A stretch of DNA of 64,000 bases from Eubacteriales bacterium. Lineage in GTDB: Bacteria; Bacillota; Clostridia; Lachnospirales; Lachnospiraceae. Where the stretch lies: positions 1 to 64,000 of the forward strand of contig JAUNGC010000019.1 in NCBI GenBank assembly GCA_030524745.1. The letters run 5' to 3'. The stretch's first letter is position 1. Each line of letters begins with the position of its first letter. This document shows positions 7,941-15,109 of the stretch, one piece after another. The notes beneath the pieces are model-generated. The model saw nothing but the letters and a program-made list of their open reading frames with translations, was not told the DNA's origin and did no database searches. The position numbers were made by a program, and so were the translations under genes.

Positions 7941-8786
7941 ATGAAATTGGAATGCAGTATCATAAAAGATCTGTTACCATTATATGTAGAGCAGCTTGCC
8001 AGTGAAGCGAGTTGCCGGGCAATAGAGGAGCATTTAAAAGAATGTGAAGAGTGCAGAACGGCATATTTGAATATGAAAACGCCGGAATTGCATATTCAAT
8101 ATGACAGGACACCGGCAGAAAGTCTGAAAAAATATGTGACAAAGAAAAAATGGAGGCTTGGAATTAAGGTTGCGGCCGCTACGGCAGCAGTTGTTTTTCT
8201 GATTGTTTTCATACGCCTGGCGCTGATAGGATCGCTGGTTGGCTTTTTGGCGCTGGACAGTATGAATGCCAGAGTATATGAGGATACGGATGTGAACCAT
8301 TATCTGCGGTATATGGGGAATGGCGCACAGGAAGAATATGCCGACAAATGGGGAATGGATGAAAGTATTTTCCCGAAAGAAATTTCAGAAGAGATGAACG
8401 TAACGGACTATAAGATGGTGTATTATAATCCGTGGGATGCACAGTATTTGAGTTATCTTGTTGTGGAATATCAGGAAGAGGAATATCAGGCGGAAGAGAA
8501 GCGGCTTAAAAGTTATGCATCCACAGAATATGCGGGATATTATGGAGCAGAGGGATTTGCAGAAAGTTATGAGTTGCTTGCAATGGAAGCGGACCCATAT
8601 TATGGATTTGTATATGCATTGAAAGCAGAGGGCAGGAAAATCATATATGTGGAGTTGATATTCTGCAATTATTTCATGGATTTGGAATATGACGAGATAA
8701 TTCCGAAAGAGTATCTTCCGGTAGGATTTGACGCTACAGAGAATAATTTTTATAGAAAACGGCAACTGGGAAAGGAATTCCATTGA
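7941..8786 (+). CDS. membrane anti-sigma factor with zinc-finger domain
   Basis: 281 residues. The N-terminal cytoplasmic anti-sigma domain has C-x(27)-HLKECEEC, the zf-HC2 pattern. One or two membrane helices follow (about residues 78-115), then a Tyr/Glu-rich extracellular domain of about 165 residues with many aromatic residues and the repeat-like YQEEEYQAEEKRLKSYASTEYAGYYGAEGF. It should hold the upstream ECF factor at the membrane until signal-dependent release. ATG 7941 follows AAAGGAG; an in-frame GTG at 7926 has no ribosome site. No hit can be named for the outer domain. Confidence 0.82.
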   Translation: MKLECSIIKDLLPLYVEQLASEASCRAIEEHLKECEECRTAYLNMKTPELHIQYDRTPAESLKKYVTKKKWRLGIKVAAATAAVVFLIVFIRLALIGSLVGFLALDSMNARVYEDTDVNHYLRYMGNGAQEEYADKWGMDESIFPKEISEEMNVTDYKMVYYNPWDAQYLSYLVVEYQEEEYQAEEKRLKSYASTEYAGYYGAEGFAESYELLAMEADPYYGFVYALKAEGRKIIYVELIFCNYFMDLEYDEIIPKEYLPVGFDATENNFYRKRQLGKEFH

Positions 8787-8847
8787 ATTATTTTGTGCGC
8801 ATGGAATTTAACAGTGCGAGTTCATAAAAAACTCTCCTATTGTTGAA

Positions 8848-8885
8848 ACAGGTCCGCTTATTTGCTGTGCGGACCTGTAAATGAT
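8848..8885. terminator. hairpin between convergent genes
   Basis: ACAGGTCCGC (8848-8857) pairs perfectly with GCGGACCTGT (8869-8878). T-rich sequence is short on both sides. It lies between the anti-sigma gene and the convergent hydrolase gene and probably terminates both. Confidence 0.6.
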
Positions 8886-8891
8886 GATTCG

Positions 8892-9998
8892 TTATTCCAA
8901 ATATGTATCTAACATGTTTTTTAGTATATTACAAAACTCCTCCGGTGCATCATATTGCGGGGAATGTCCGCAGCCGTCAATGCAATGAAACTGTTTGTCA
9001 GGAGCGGAAATGGCATCGCAATAATCTTCTGAAAATTTAACCGGCGTTGTCCAATCATCAGAACCAGAGATAAATCCTACCGGTATCTGATATTCCAGTC
9101 CGTAATCCCGCACGTCGGCAGTCATTATGTAATCAAACAGATGCTGATTCAATTGAATATAATCCTGAAAATCTCCCGCCTGTTTCAAAAACCACCGTAG
9201 ATCGTCAATCCCCATATAGGGAGATGCGATTCCAAGCCATATGGTGTTGGCTTCTTTTTCGGCGACATGATACTTACTGACCTGACTTCTTAAATTTATC
9301 ATATTGATTAAAGTGTTATTTTCAGCGAATGTCTGATATGCCATTTCCATTGCGCTTGTATCATCGCCGTTTTCCTTCGCAATCTTTAAGGCATCTTCAT
9401 AGCTGTAGATATCAGATTCCATAGTGACAATCTGTCCGACGCCAATGTAAGCGGCAGTCTTATCAGGATGGGCAAGTGCGTACTGGCTGCCCAGCATTGT
9501 TCCATAGGAGTGTCCGATAATAATTACTTTTTCTGTATGGAATCGGTCGCATGCGTAGTTAACAAGTTCATTCAGGTCAGATTGTGCCTGCTCAAAGGAT
9601 GCCGTTTCGTTTCCGGGATCCTTTTCAATGTTCTGAAAATATGTCCTGCCGCATCCCCTCTGGTCCCAGTTTATAATGGTGTATTCATCTATAAGATATT
9701 TTTCGAAAGTGTAATTTACAAAGGAATCCGGACTGGAAGGGCCGCCATGAAGCCAGATTATGACCGGGTTATTTATATTTTCTCCCCGGATCAGCAAATA
9801 TTGATCCTGTCCGCCCAATGTGACATATACCCCTTCGTCTATTCCGTTTTCGGTACGGATATGATTGGCAAACCAGGTTATGGCCCGTATGATTCCAAGA
9901 AACAGGATTAGCGTGAGGAGCAGAACGATAACAGCAGTCCCAATCCATTTTAGTATCAAACAAAAACGTACTTTTCTTTTTATCCTGGCTTTTCTCAT
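8892..9998 (-). CDS. membrane-anchored alpha/beta hydrolase (proline iminopeptidase-like)
   Basis: 368 residues. An N-terminal basic stretch and one membrane helix (VLLLTLILFLGIIRAI) are followed by an alpha/beta-hydrolase fold: oxyanion region WLHGGPSSPD, WDQRGCGRTYF, nucleophile elbow GHSYGT, catalytic Asp in SGSDDWTTP and His in GCGHSPQYD. HGGP and WDQRGCGRS are characteristic of the S33 proline iminopeptidase family. The catalytic domain probably faces outward. AAGGAG lies 12 bp before ATG 9998; a TTG directly abutting the site would add four residues. Substrate unknown. Confidence 0.85.
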   Translation of the reverse strand: MRKARIKRKVRFCLILKWIGTAVIVLLLTLILFLGIIRAITWFANHIRTENGIDEGVYVTLGGQDQYLLIRGENINNPVIIWLHGGPSSPDSFVNYTFEKYLIDEYTIINWDQRGCGRTYFQNIEKDPGNETASFEQAQSDLNELVNYACDRFHTEKVIIIGHSYGTMLGSQYALAHPDKTAAYIGVGQIVTMESDIYSYEDALKIAKENGDDTSAMEMAYQTFAENNTLINMINLRSQVSKYHVAEKEANTIWLGIASPYMGIDDLRWFLKQAGDFQDYIQLNQHLFDYIMTADVRDYGLEYQIPVGFISGSDDWTTPVKFSEDYCDAISAPDKQFHCIDGCGHSPQYDAPEEFCNILKNMLDTYLE

Positions 9999-10466
9999 TA
10001 ATTTCCGCAACTCCTTCTGGATTTATTAACATTCCTGCTGTTTATTTGCGAAATAATTATAGCCTATAAATATGAATAAAACCATCGTTTTCTTTCATGC
10101 CATAACAAATTCATATTAGTTTATACAGCAAAAAGGGGGATTCGATTGTATGATAAGCAAATGCGAGTTTATGGAGAGGAGACAAAAATTTTATGCCGTA
10201 AATAAAATGAGTAGGGATTAGGAAAAAGATTGTGCCGGAGAAATTATCGTGATAAGATAATGGCGAGCATAAATTTTCGGAAAATCCAGATCACGGACCG
10301 TCTTATTCAAAATGATAGAAAGCGGACGAAGCGTGCTTTCTATTGTGTCTATTATTCATTTCAGAAACCAATGCGGGATCGATACAGGAATTTGCGGAAG
10401 CTGTTCCGGCGAATTTCTGCCGGAAATAAATGATCCGGTGTGAAAAAGAGAATGAGGGAAAACAGG
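9999..10466. other. 468-bp intergenic region, AT-rich
   Basis: Between the divergent hydrolase and cca genes. It holds AT-rich promoter-like DNA at 10030-10130, a tiny open frame at 10150-10221, and two stem-loops: 10315-10343 (ATAGAAAGC/GCTTTCTAT) and 10404-10425 (TTCCGGC/GCCGGAA). Neither stem-loop has a T tail. Open frames such as 10230-10433 have basic, low-information translations and no ribosome site and are not accepted as genes. Confidence 0.5.
10150..10221 (+). CDS. possible 23-residue small ORF
   Basis: ATG 10150 is preceded by AAAAGGGGG and starts a 23-codon frame (MISKCEFMERRQKFYAV...), ending in TAG. There is no homology I recognise. It could be a leader peptide or the remnant of a decayed gene; equally it may be chance. 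Confidence 0.15.
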   Translation: MISKCEFMERRQKFYAVNKMSRD

Positions 10467-11873
10467 ATGAACATTGCGCGGTTTGACACATTGCCGGAGA
10501 CAGCAAATAAATATGATGCGGAATTGCAGAAAAATTTTAAGATCCGGCTGCCGGAAGCGGTAACCGGGATTATTCATACGTTACAGGCGGCAGGATTTGA
10601 GGCCTATGCGGTGGGCGGATGCGTCCGGGACAGCATTCTGGGCCGCGTGCCGGATGACTGGGATATCACGACGTCGGCAAAGCCGGAGCAGGTCAAGGCG
10701 CTGTTTCACAGAACCGTTGATACGGGCATTCAGCATGGCACGGTGACGGTATTGGCGGACAGATGCGGTTATGAGGTGACGACCTACCGGATCGACGGGG
10801 AATATGAGGACGGACGGCATCCGAAGGATGTCGTCTTTACTGCGTCGCTGGAAGAGGATTTAAAGCGGCGGGATTTTACGATCAACGCCATGGCCTATAA
10901 CGAAGAAGACGGCCTGGTGGATATGTTTGACGGCATTGGGGATATTCAAAGGAAGGTGCTGCGCTGCGTGGGCGATCCGAAGGCGCGTTTTTGTGAGGAT
11001 GCGCTGCGCATGATGCGGGCCGTGCGTTTTTCCGCGCAGCTTGATTATGAGATTGAAGAAAAAACGAAAGCGGCTATCGGGGAACTGGCGCAGACGCTCT
11101 CCAGGATCAGCGCGGAGCGCATACAGGTGGAACTTACAAAGCTTCTGGTGAGCGCCCATCCGGAGCGGATCAGGGTATGTTATGAGACCGGATTGACGGC
11201 GGTTTTCTTCCCGGAGTTTGACCGCATGATGGAGACGGAGCAGAACAATCCTCACCATTGTTATAATGTAGGAGAGCATACGATCCGCGCGCTGACGGGC
11301 GTGCGGGCGGACAAGTCGATGCGGCTGGCAATGCTTTTGCACGATTCCGGAAAAATTTTGACGAAGACGACCGATGAAAACGGCGTGGATCATTTTCACG
11401 GGCATGCGGAGGAAAGCGGGCGGATTGCACGAACCATGTTGCGGCGTCTGAAATTTGATAACGATACGACAGACCGGGTGGTGCGTCTGGTGCGCGCTCA
11501 TGATGTGAAGATTGAACGCGGCGCAAAATATATGCGCAGGGCATTGAGCCGCCTCGGAGAAGATCTGTTTCCGGATCTGTTCGAGGTAAAAGAGGCGGAT
11601 ATGCGGGCGCAGAGCATGTATCAGCGGGCCGAAAAAGAGGCGGATCTGGCGGAACGGCGGCGTATTTATGAAGAAGTGAAGGATGCGGGCGACTGTGTCA
11701 GCTTAAAATCTCTGGCGGTCAACGGCAGCGATCTGATTGCGGCGGGGATGAAACCGGGGAAGGAATTGGGGGAGATTTTGAAGGCGCTTCTGGAAGAAGT
11801 GCTGGAAGATCCTTCCTGTAATGAGAAAGAAATTCTGTTAAAAAAAGCGAAGGAGTCAAAAATCGGTCATTAA
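10467..11873 (+). CDS. cca: CCA tRNA nucleotidyltransferase
   Basis: Adds or repairs the 3' CCA of tRNAs, which matters here because none of the four tRNAs at the window start encodes CCA. About 468 residues. The nucleotidyltransferase domain has AVGGCVRDSILGRVPDDWDITTSA with the catalytic DD-type carboxylates, then RRDFTINAMAYN and the EDALRMMRAVRFSAQLDYEIE neck signature. A C-terminal HD domain (MLLHDSGKI, HFHGHAEESG) makes it the PcnB/Cca-HD form. ATG 10467 was chosen near AGGGAAAACAGG; an in-frame GTG at 10440 is possible. Confidence 0.92.
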   Translation: MNIARFDTLPETANKYDAELQKNFKIRLPEAVTGIIHTLQAAGFEAYAVGGCVRDSILGRVPDDWDITTSAKPEQVKALFHRTVDTGIQHGTVTVLADRCGYEVTTYRIDGEYEDGRHPKDVVFTASLEEDLKRRDFTINAMAYNEEDGLVDMFDGIGDIQRKVLRCVGDPKARFCEDALRMMRAVRFSAQLDYEIEEKTKAAIGELAQTLSRISAERIQVELTKLLVSAHPERIRVCYETGLTAVFFPEFDRMMETEQNNPHHCYNVGEHTIRALTGVRADKSMRLAMLLHDSGKILTKTTDENGVDHFHGHAEESGRIARTMLRRLKFDNDTTDRVVRLVRAHDVKIERGAKYMRRALSRLGEDLFPDLFEVKEADMRAQSMYQRAEKEADLAERRRIYEEVKDAGDCVSLKSLAVNGSDLIAAGMKPGKELGEILKALLEEVLEDPSCNEKEILLKKAKESKIGH

Positions 11874-11898
11874 GGTAACATAACCTGATTTTTTCTCT

Positions 11899-11907
11899 CA
11901 TAAGATA
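11899..11907 (+). promoter_or_regulatory. CATAAGATA, candidate sporulation-sigma -10 before cotS-like gene
   Basis: The nonamer fits the CATANNNTA -10 pattern of mother-cell sigma factors (sigma-K type). An AACA at 11877-11880 could be the -35, but its 18-bp spacing is one longer than usual. It is placed about 34 bp ahead of a spore-coat-like gene, which is the main reason to list it. Confidence 0.3.
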
Positions 11908-11940
11908 GGTAATACCTAAGGTATGGGAGGGAATTGGAAG

Positions 11941-12924
11941 GTGAATGACAGAGCGGTGAGCGTACTGGAAAATTATGAGTTTGAGGTGATTCGGACGCAG
12001 AAAAGCCGGAACGCTTTTTTGTGTGAAACGAATAAAGGATGGGTAATCCTGAAAGAATATAAAGGACCGGTATTTCGGCTGGAACTTTTGGATAAGCTAT
12101 TGACGAGGACTTCCCAAAACGGCTGCAGCCGGATTGAACAACTCATCAGAACCAGAGAGGGAGAACTGTTCTGTACGGATCAGGAGCAGACGCGCTGCAT
12201 CGTGAAAACCTGGCCGGGAGGCAGGGAATGCAGCTTAAAAGACGGGCAGGAGTGCAGAATGGCGATGAACGCGCTGGCCCAATTGCATAAAGCCATGAGC
12301 CTGCCGTCCCTGGCCGCCGAAAATGGCCTTCATGCGATTAGCCTTCTGGAGGATTATGAGAAAAGAAACCGGGAATTGAAAAAGGTCCGGAAATTTTTAA
12401 AGGAAAAGGGACAGAAAACCGCTTTTGAAATTTATCTGCAGCAGAACTTTGACGTTTTTTTTGAGGAAGCGCTGCAGGTGACGGAAGAGGTAAAGGCCTA
12501 CGGGCAGGTTCTGGGGACGAGGGAATATGAGGAGGGCGGCGCTTTCTGCCACGGAGATTTCCAGCATCATAATCTGCTGTGCGCAGGCGGCGTTTCTATC
12601 GTCAATTTCGAAAAGTTTACGATGGACTGTCAGATGAGAGATTTATACCTGTTTTTGCGGAAACTGTTAGAAAAAACAAACTGGTCGGTTCCGCTGGCAA
12701 GAGGCCTTCTGGATGTTTATGACAGGGAAAAGAAGCTGACGGCGGTGGATATGCTGCAGTTGTATTACCGCTTCGCTTATCCGGAAAAGTTCTGGAAAAT
12801 CGTCAATTTTTATTATAACAGCGGGAAGGCCTGGATCCCGGGAAGGCACATGGAAAAACTCCGGAAACTGTTGGATTTAAGAGCGGTCCAAAAAGCCTTT
12901 TTGGAACAGACATTTTCCCTGTAA
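11941..12924 (+). CDS. CotS-family spore coat kinase-like protein
   Basis: 327 residues with an aminoglycoside-phosphotransferase/choline-kinase fold. The catalytic-loop-like FCHGDFQHHNLLC and the following VNFEKF match CotS/YsxE/YutH spore coat proteins; in that group the kinase metal-binding Asp motif is often altered, and here IVNFEKF replaces the usual IDFD. GTG 11941 has GGGAGG 9-10 bp upstream; ATG 11923 overlaps that site and is less likely. It likely coats the outer spore or takes part in coat assembly, and it sits next to the hup-yabPQ-spoIIE sporulation block. Confidence 0.75.
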   Translation: MNDRAVSVLENYEFEVIRTQKSRNAFLCETNKGWVILKEYKGPVFRLELLDKLLTRTSQNGCSRIEQLIRTREGELFCTDQEQTRCIVKTWPGGRECSLKDGQECRMAMNALAQLHKAMSLPSLAAENGLHAISLLEDYEKRNRELKKVRKFLKEKGQKTAFEIYLQQNFDVFFEEALQVTEEVKAYGQVLGTREYEEGGAFCHGDFQHHNLLCAGGVSIVNFEKFTMDCQMRDLYLFLRKLLEKTNWSVPLARGLLDVYDREKKLTAVDMLQLYYRFAYPEKFWKIVNFYYNSGKAWIPGRHMEKLRKLLDLRAVQKAFLEQTFSL

Positions 12925-12927
12925 CTA

Positions 12928-12956
12928 TTGACAAACAGAGGAAGTGCGGGTATAAA
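12928..12956 (+). promoter_or_regulatory. sigma-A promoter of hup
   Basis: TTGACA (12928-12933), a 17-bp spacer and TATAAA (12951-12956): near-perfect. The leader of about 75 nt contains a small hairpin (CGGGAA...TTCCCG, about 12974-12991) before the AGGAGG of hup. Confidence 0.85.
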
Positions 12957-13036
12957 TAGAATATGGTGTTTTCGGGAAGAAATTTTTCCCGGCATTGAAA
13001 GATACATTTGACTAAGAATTACAGGAGGAGTTCATA

Positions 13037-13309
13037 ATGAACAAAACAGAATTAGTAGCAGCTATGGCTGAAGAAGCTGGTTTATCTAAGAAAGATGCTG
13101 AAAAGGCCCTGAAGGCTTTCACAGATGTTGTTACAGCACAGTTACAGAAGGGCGAGAAGATCCAGTTGGTTGGCTTCGGCACTTTTGAAGTTACCGAGAG
13201 AGCGGCAAGAGAGGGCAGAAATCCTCAGACTGGCGAAGCAATGCCTATCGCAGCTTCCAAGTCCCCCAAGTTCAAAGCTGGTAAAGCATTAAAGGATTCT
13301 CTCAACTAA
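13037..13309 (+). CDS. hup: HU-type DNA-binding protein
   Basis: 90 residues, the full HU length. MNKTELVAAMAEEAGLSKKDAEKALKAF dimerises, and the beta arm GFGTFEVTERAAREGRNPQTGEAM inserts in the DNA minor groove. It bends and compacts the nucleoid. AGGAGG precedes ATG 13037. Codon use (many GCT, GTT, AAG, GGC, few rare codons) is biased compared with neighbours, as expected for a very highly expressed gene, and the promoter upstream is near consensus. A hairpin follows before rqcP. Confidence 0.96.
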   Translation: MNKTELVAAMAEEAGLSKKDAEKALKAFTDVVTAQLQKGEKIQLVGFGTFEVTERAAREGRNPQTGEAMPIAASKSPKFKAGKALKDSLN

Positions 13310-13369
13310 GAGACAGAGGGAATAAGAGTTACTGGTCACAGGATGAACAGTGACGAAGCGGAAAATGTG

Positions 13370-13395
13370 AAGCGGTTGCCTGAGGGCAGCCGCTT
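13370..13395 (+). terminator. hairpin between hup and rqcP (partial terminator)
   Basis: AAGCGGTTGCC pairs with GGCAGCCGCTT (13370-13395) around a short loop, followed by AGTTGTTT. It could reduce read-through from the strong hup promoter into the low-level rqcP gene. Confidence 0.5.
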
Positions 13396-13426
13396 AGTTG
13401 TTTCAGCAGAAAAGAGGAGAACCATT

Positions 13427-13666
13427 ATGAGACTGGATAAATATTTAAAGGTATCCCGTCTGATCAAGCGAAGGACGGTAGCCAATGAAGCCTGCGACGC
13501 AGGACGCGTCATGATTAACGGTAAAACAGCCAAAGCATCTGCGGACGTAAAGGTCGGCGACACGATTGCGATTCAGTTCGGCAATAAGGAAGTGACGGTA
13601 GAAGTGCTTTCCGTGCAGGAGACGGTGCGGAAGGAAGAAGCGAAGGAAATGTTCCAATATCTGTAA
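13427..13666 (+). CDS. rqcP: S4-domain ribosome-associated protein RqcP (YabO)
   Basis: 79 residues, almost entirely an S4 RNA-binding domain (MRLDKYLKVSRLIKRRTVANEACDAGRVMINGK). In Bacillus, RqcP works with RqcH on stalled 50S subunits to add alanine tails. The size, the VSRLIKRRT motif and the position between hup and yabP match yabO. AGAGGAG precedes ATG 13427; the longer upstream frame crosses the hairpin and lacks a start signal. Confidence 0.88.
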   Translation: MRLDKYLKVSRLIKRRTVANEACDAGRVMINGKTAKASADVKVGDTIAIQFGNKEVTVEVLSVQETVRKEEAKEMFQYL

Positions 13667-13672
13667 AAAGGG

Positions 13673-13702
13673 GCATATTCTGTGCCGGCTGCCGCGTATA
13701 CT
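13673..13702 (+). promoter_or_regulatory. candidate sigma-E promoter for yabPQ
   Basis: GCATATT (13673-13679), a 15-bp spacer and CGTATACT (13695-13702) agree with the sigma-E pattern (GNATATT, 14-15 bp, CATACANT), with two mismatches in the -10. It lies about 100 bp before yabP, which is under sigma-E in Bacillus. Confidence 0.45.
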
Positions 13703-13799
13703 CTATAAGGATGATTGTTGTTACAGTTTCGCAATGAGCCGTAACTGATTTCCGGTCCGGCTGTGCGGCCGGGCATAACAGGCATTTCGGGAGGGCGCG

Positions 13800-14090
13800 A
13801 TGGAAGAACTAAATGGCGGCAGAAGCAGACAGCACAGAGTGAGTTTGATAAACAGGCAGACCTGTACCTTAAGCGGCGTTTCGGATGTGCTTTCCTTTGA
13901 CGTGGGAGAAGTGCTGCTGGAGACGGAGCAGGGAATGCTGATGATAAAGGGGAATGATCTGCATGTGAGCCGGCTGACGCTGGAAAAAGGGGAAGTGGAC
14001 GTGGACGGCAGGATCGACAGTCTCACTTATTCTGAAAACGTCAGCATGGGCGGAAAGGCGGAATCCCTTTTTGCCAGATTGTTCAGGTAG
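13800..14090 (+). CDS. yabP: sporulation protein YabP
   Basis: 96 residues, a YabP/YqfC-family beta-rich protein. RQHRVSLINRQTCTLSGVSDVLSFDVGEVLLETEQGMLMIKGNDLHVSRLTLEKGEVDVDGRIDSLTY is typical. It is made in the mother cell in Bacillus and is needed for efficient sporulation. GGGAGG lies 3-4 bp before ATG 13800. yabQ starts 3 bp after its stop. Confidence 0.9.
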   Translation: MEELNGGRSRQHRVSLINRQTCTLSGVSDVLSFDVGEVLLETEQGMLMIKGNDLHVSRLTLEKGEVDVDGRIDSLTYSENVSMGGKAESLFARLFR

Positions 14091-14093
14091 CCC

Positions 14094-14723
14094 ATGAGTT
14101 TTTTTATTGTGGAAGAGGGGCGGTTCCTTTTATACTCCATCGTTCTCGGGATCGGCATTACGTTTGTTTACGACTGCTTCAGAATTATCAGAAGAGTGAT
14201 TCCTCACGGAATTATCTGGGTTTCGCTGGAAGATTTTGTGTATTGGATTTTTGTGGCCTGCAGCATTTTTTATCTGCTGTATTATGAGAATAACGGGGCG
14301 TTCCGCTGGTTTGCAATTCTGGGAACGCTTTTGGGAATGGTCCTGTTCCGGACAACGCTGAGCGGATTTTTTGTCAAATATTGTTCCCGTTTTTTCTTGT
14401 GGATCAAAAAGCTGCTGACAGGTTTTTTTGCCCTTTTGAGCAGGCCGCTGCGGGCGGCAGGGCGCGCTACGGGGAAAATGGCCGCGCGCGGCAGGAGAAA
14501 ATCGCTGCAAATGCTCCGAATGATGAAAAAGCGGTTGACTGTTTGGCTGAGAATGGCTAAAATAATTTTATGTAAACGTTATAGCAATACACGACGGGGC
14601 AGGAGAAATGGTAAAGAGAAAAATCGTATTCCGCCAGAAGAAAAAAGAAAACAGGCTCGGTATGCTGATGGTCACAATTACCGTACTGATGCTGCTGATA
14701 GTCGTTTCCGTCAAGGGCGTTGA
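14094..14723 (+). CDS. yabQ: sporulation membrane protein YabQ, with extended C-terminus
   Basis: 209 residues. Helices at about 10-30, 45-65 and 72-92 with the signature FVYDCFRIIRRVIPH...EDFVYWIF match YabQ, which is needed for spore cortex formation. The Arg/Lys-rich tail after residue 120 is longer than usual: the frame stays open across the divIC ribosome site and overlaps divIC by 116 bp. The last 45 or so residues are read in another frame of divIC and have no recognisable structure. Confidence 0.85.
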   Translation: MSFFIVEEGRFLLYSIVLGIGITFVYDCFRIIRRVIPHGIIWVSLEDFVYWIFVACSIFYLLYYENNGAFRWFAILGTLLGMVLFRTTLSGFFVKYCSRFFLWIKKLLTGFFALLSRPLRAAGRATGKMAARGRRKSLQMLRMMKKRLTVWLRMAKIILCKRYSNTRRGRRNGKEKNRIPPEEKRKQARYADGHNYRTDAADSRFRQGR

Positions 14724-14919
14724 ACTGTATCATAAATTGCAGGTCAATCAGGCGCGCATCGCGCAGCTTGAACAGCAGTTGGCGGATGAGGAGAAGCGGA
14801 CAGCGGAAATAGAAGAATATGAGAAGTACACTCAGACCAAGAAATTTGTGGAAGAAGTGGCCAAAGATAAGCTGGGGCTGGTGTATGAAGGTGAAATCAT
14901 TTTTAAACCGGAGAATTAA
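14608..14919 (+). CDS. divIC: septum formation initiator DivIC/FtsL-like
   Basis: 103 residues: a short basic cytoplasmic tail, one membrane helix (LGMLMVTITVLMLLIVVSV), an outer coiled coil (LQVNQARIAQLEQQLADEEKRTAEIEEYEKYTQTKKFVEEVA) and the KDKLGLVYEGEIIF motif of the family. It joins the FtsL-FtsQ-DivIC division complex. GGAGAA precedes ATG 14608, which lies within the end of the yabQ frame. It is in the classic position after yabQ. Confidence 0.92.
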   Translation: MVKRKIVFRQKKKENRLGMLMVTITVLMLLIVVSVKGVELYHKLQVNQARIAQLEQQLADEEKRTAEIEEYEKYTQTKKFVEEVAKDKLGLVYEGEIIFKPEN

Positions 14920-14921
14920 AC

Positions 14922-14973
14922 ATAATCGGCATGATAACGTCAAAAAAATATAATCGGCATGATAGCGTCAAAA
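14922..14973 (+). repeat. two tandem 24-bp repeats, period 28
   Basis: A 24-bp unit starting ATAATCGGCATGATA occurs at 14922-14945 and again at 14950-14973 with a single A/G difference. The second copy runs directly into the divIC terminator stem. It is possibly a small duplication or a pair of protein-binding sites. Confidence 0.7.
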
Positions 14974-15005
14974 TGCGGTACCGCAATATCGGTACTGCAT
15001 TTTTT
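14970..15005 (+). terminator. divIC terminator
   Basis: AAATGC-G-GTACC pairs with GGTAC-T-GCATTT (one G-T pair) around an 8-nt loop, followed by a T run to 15005. It isolates spoIIE from the upstream operon. Confidence 0.85.
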
Positions 15006-15036
15006 GTCTGTAAAAAAGGAAGAAGGATCTCCCATC

Positions 15037-15070
15037 TTCGACAAAACCTGCGCTTTGGACAGGCTATACT
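15037..15070 (+). promoter_or_regulatory. Spo0A box and sigma-A promoter with long spacer, upstream of spoIIE
   Basis: TTCGACA (15037-15043) is the exact complement of the Spo0A box TGTCGAA, in the context TTTTGTCGAAGAT on the minus strand. TCGACA within it can act as -35, followed by a 21-bp spacer and -10 TATACT (15065-15070). A Spo0A box overlapping -35 with a 21-22 bp spacer is the known arrangement of Bacillus spoIIE and spoIIG promoters. A second weaker box, TTGGACA, lies at 15055-15061. Confidence 0.65.
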
Positions 15071-15109
15071 GATGGTAATGACAGGAAAGCCGGAAGGGAG
15101 AAACGAATC

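Noticed and set aside
10230-10433. 67-codon open frame before cca
   Set aside because: Basic low-information translation, no ribosome site, includes two stem-loops; judged chance.
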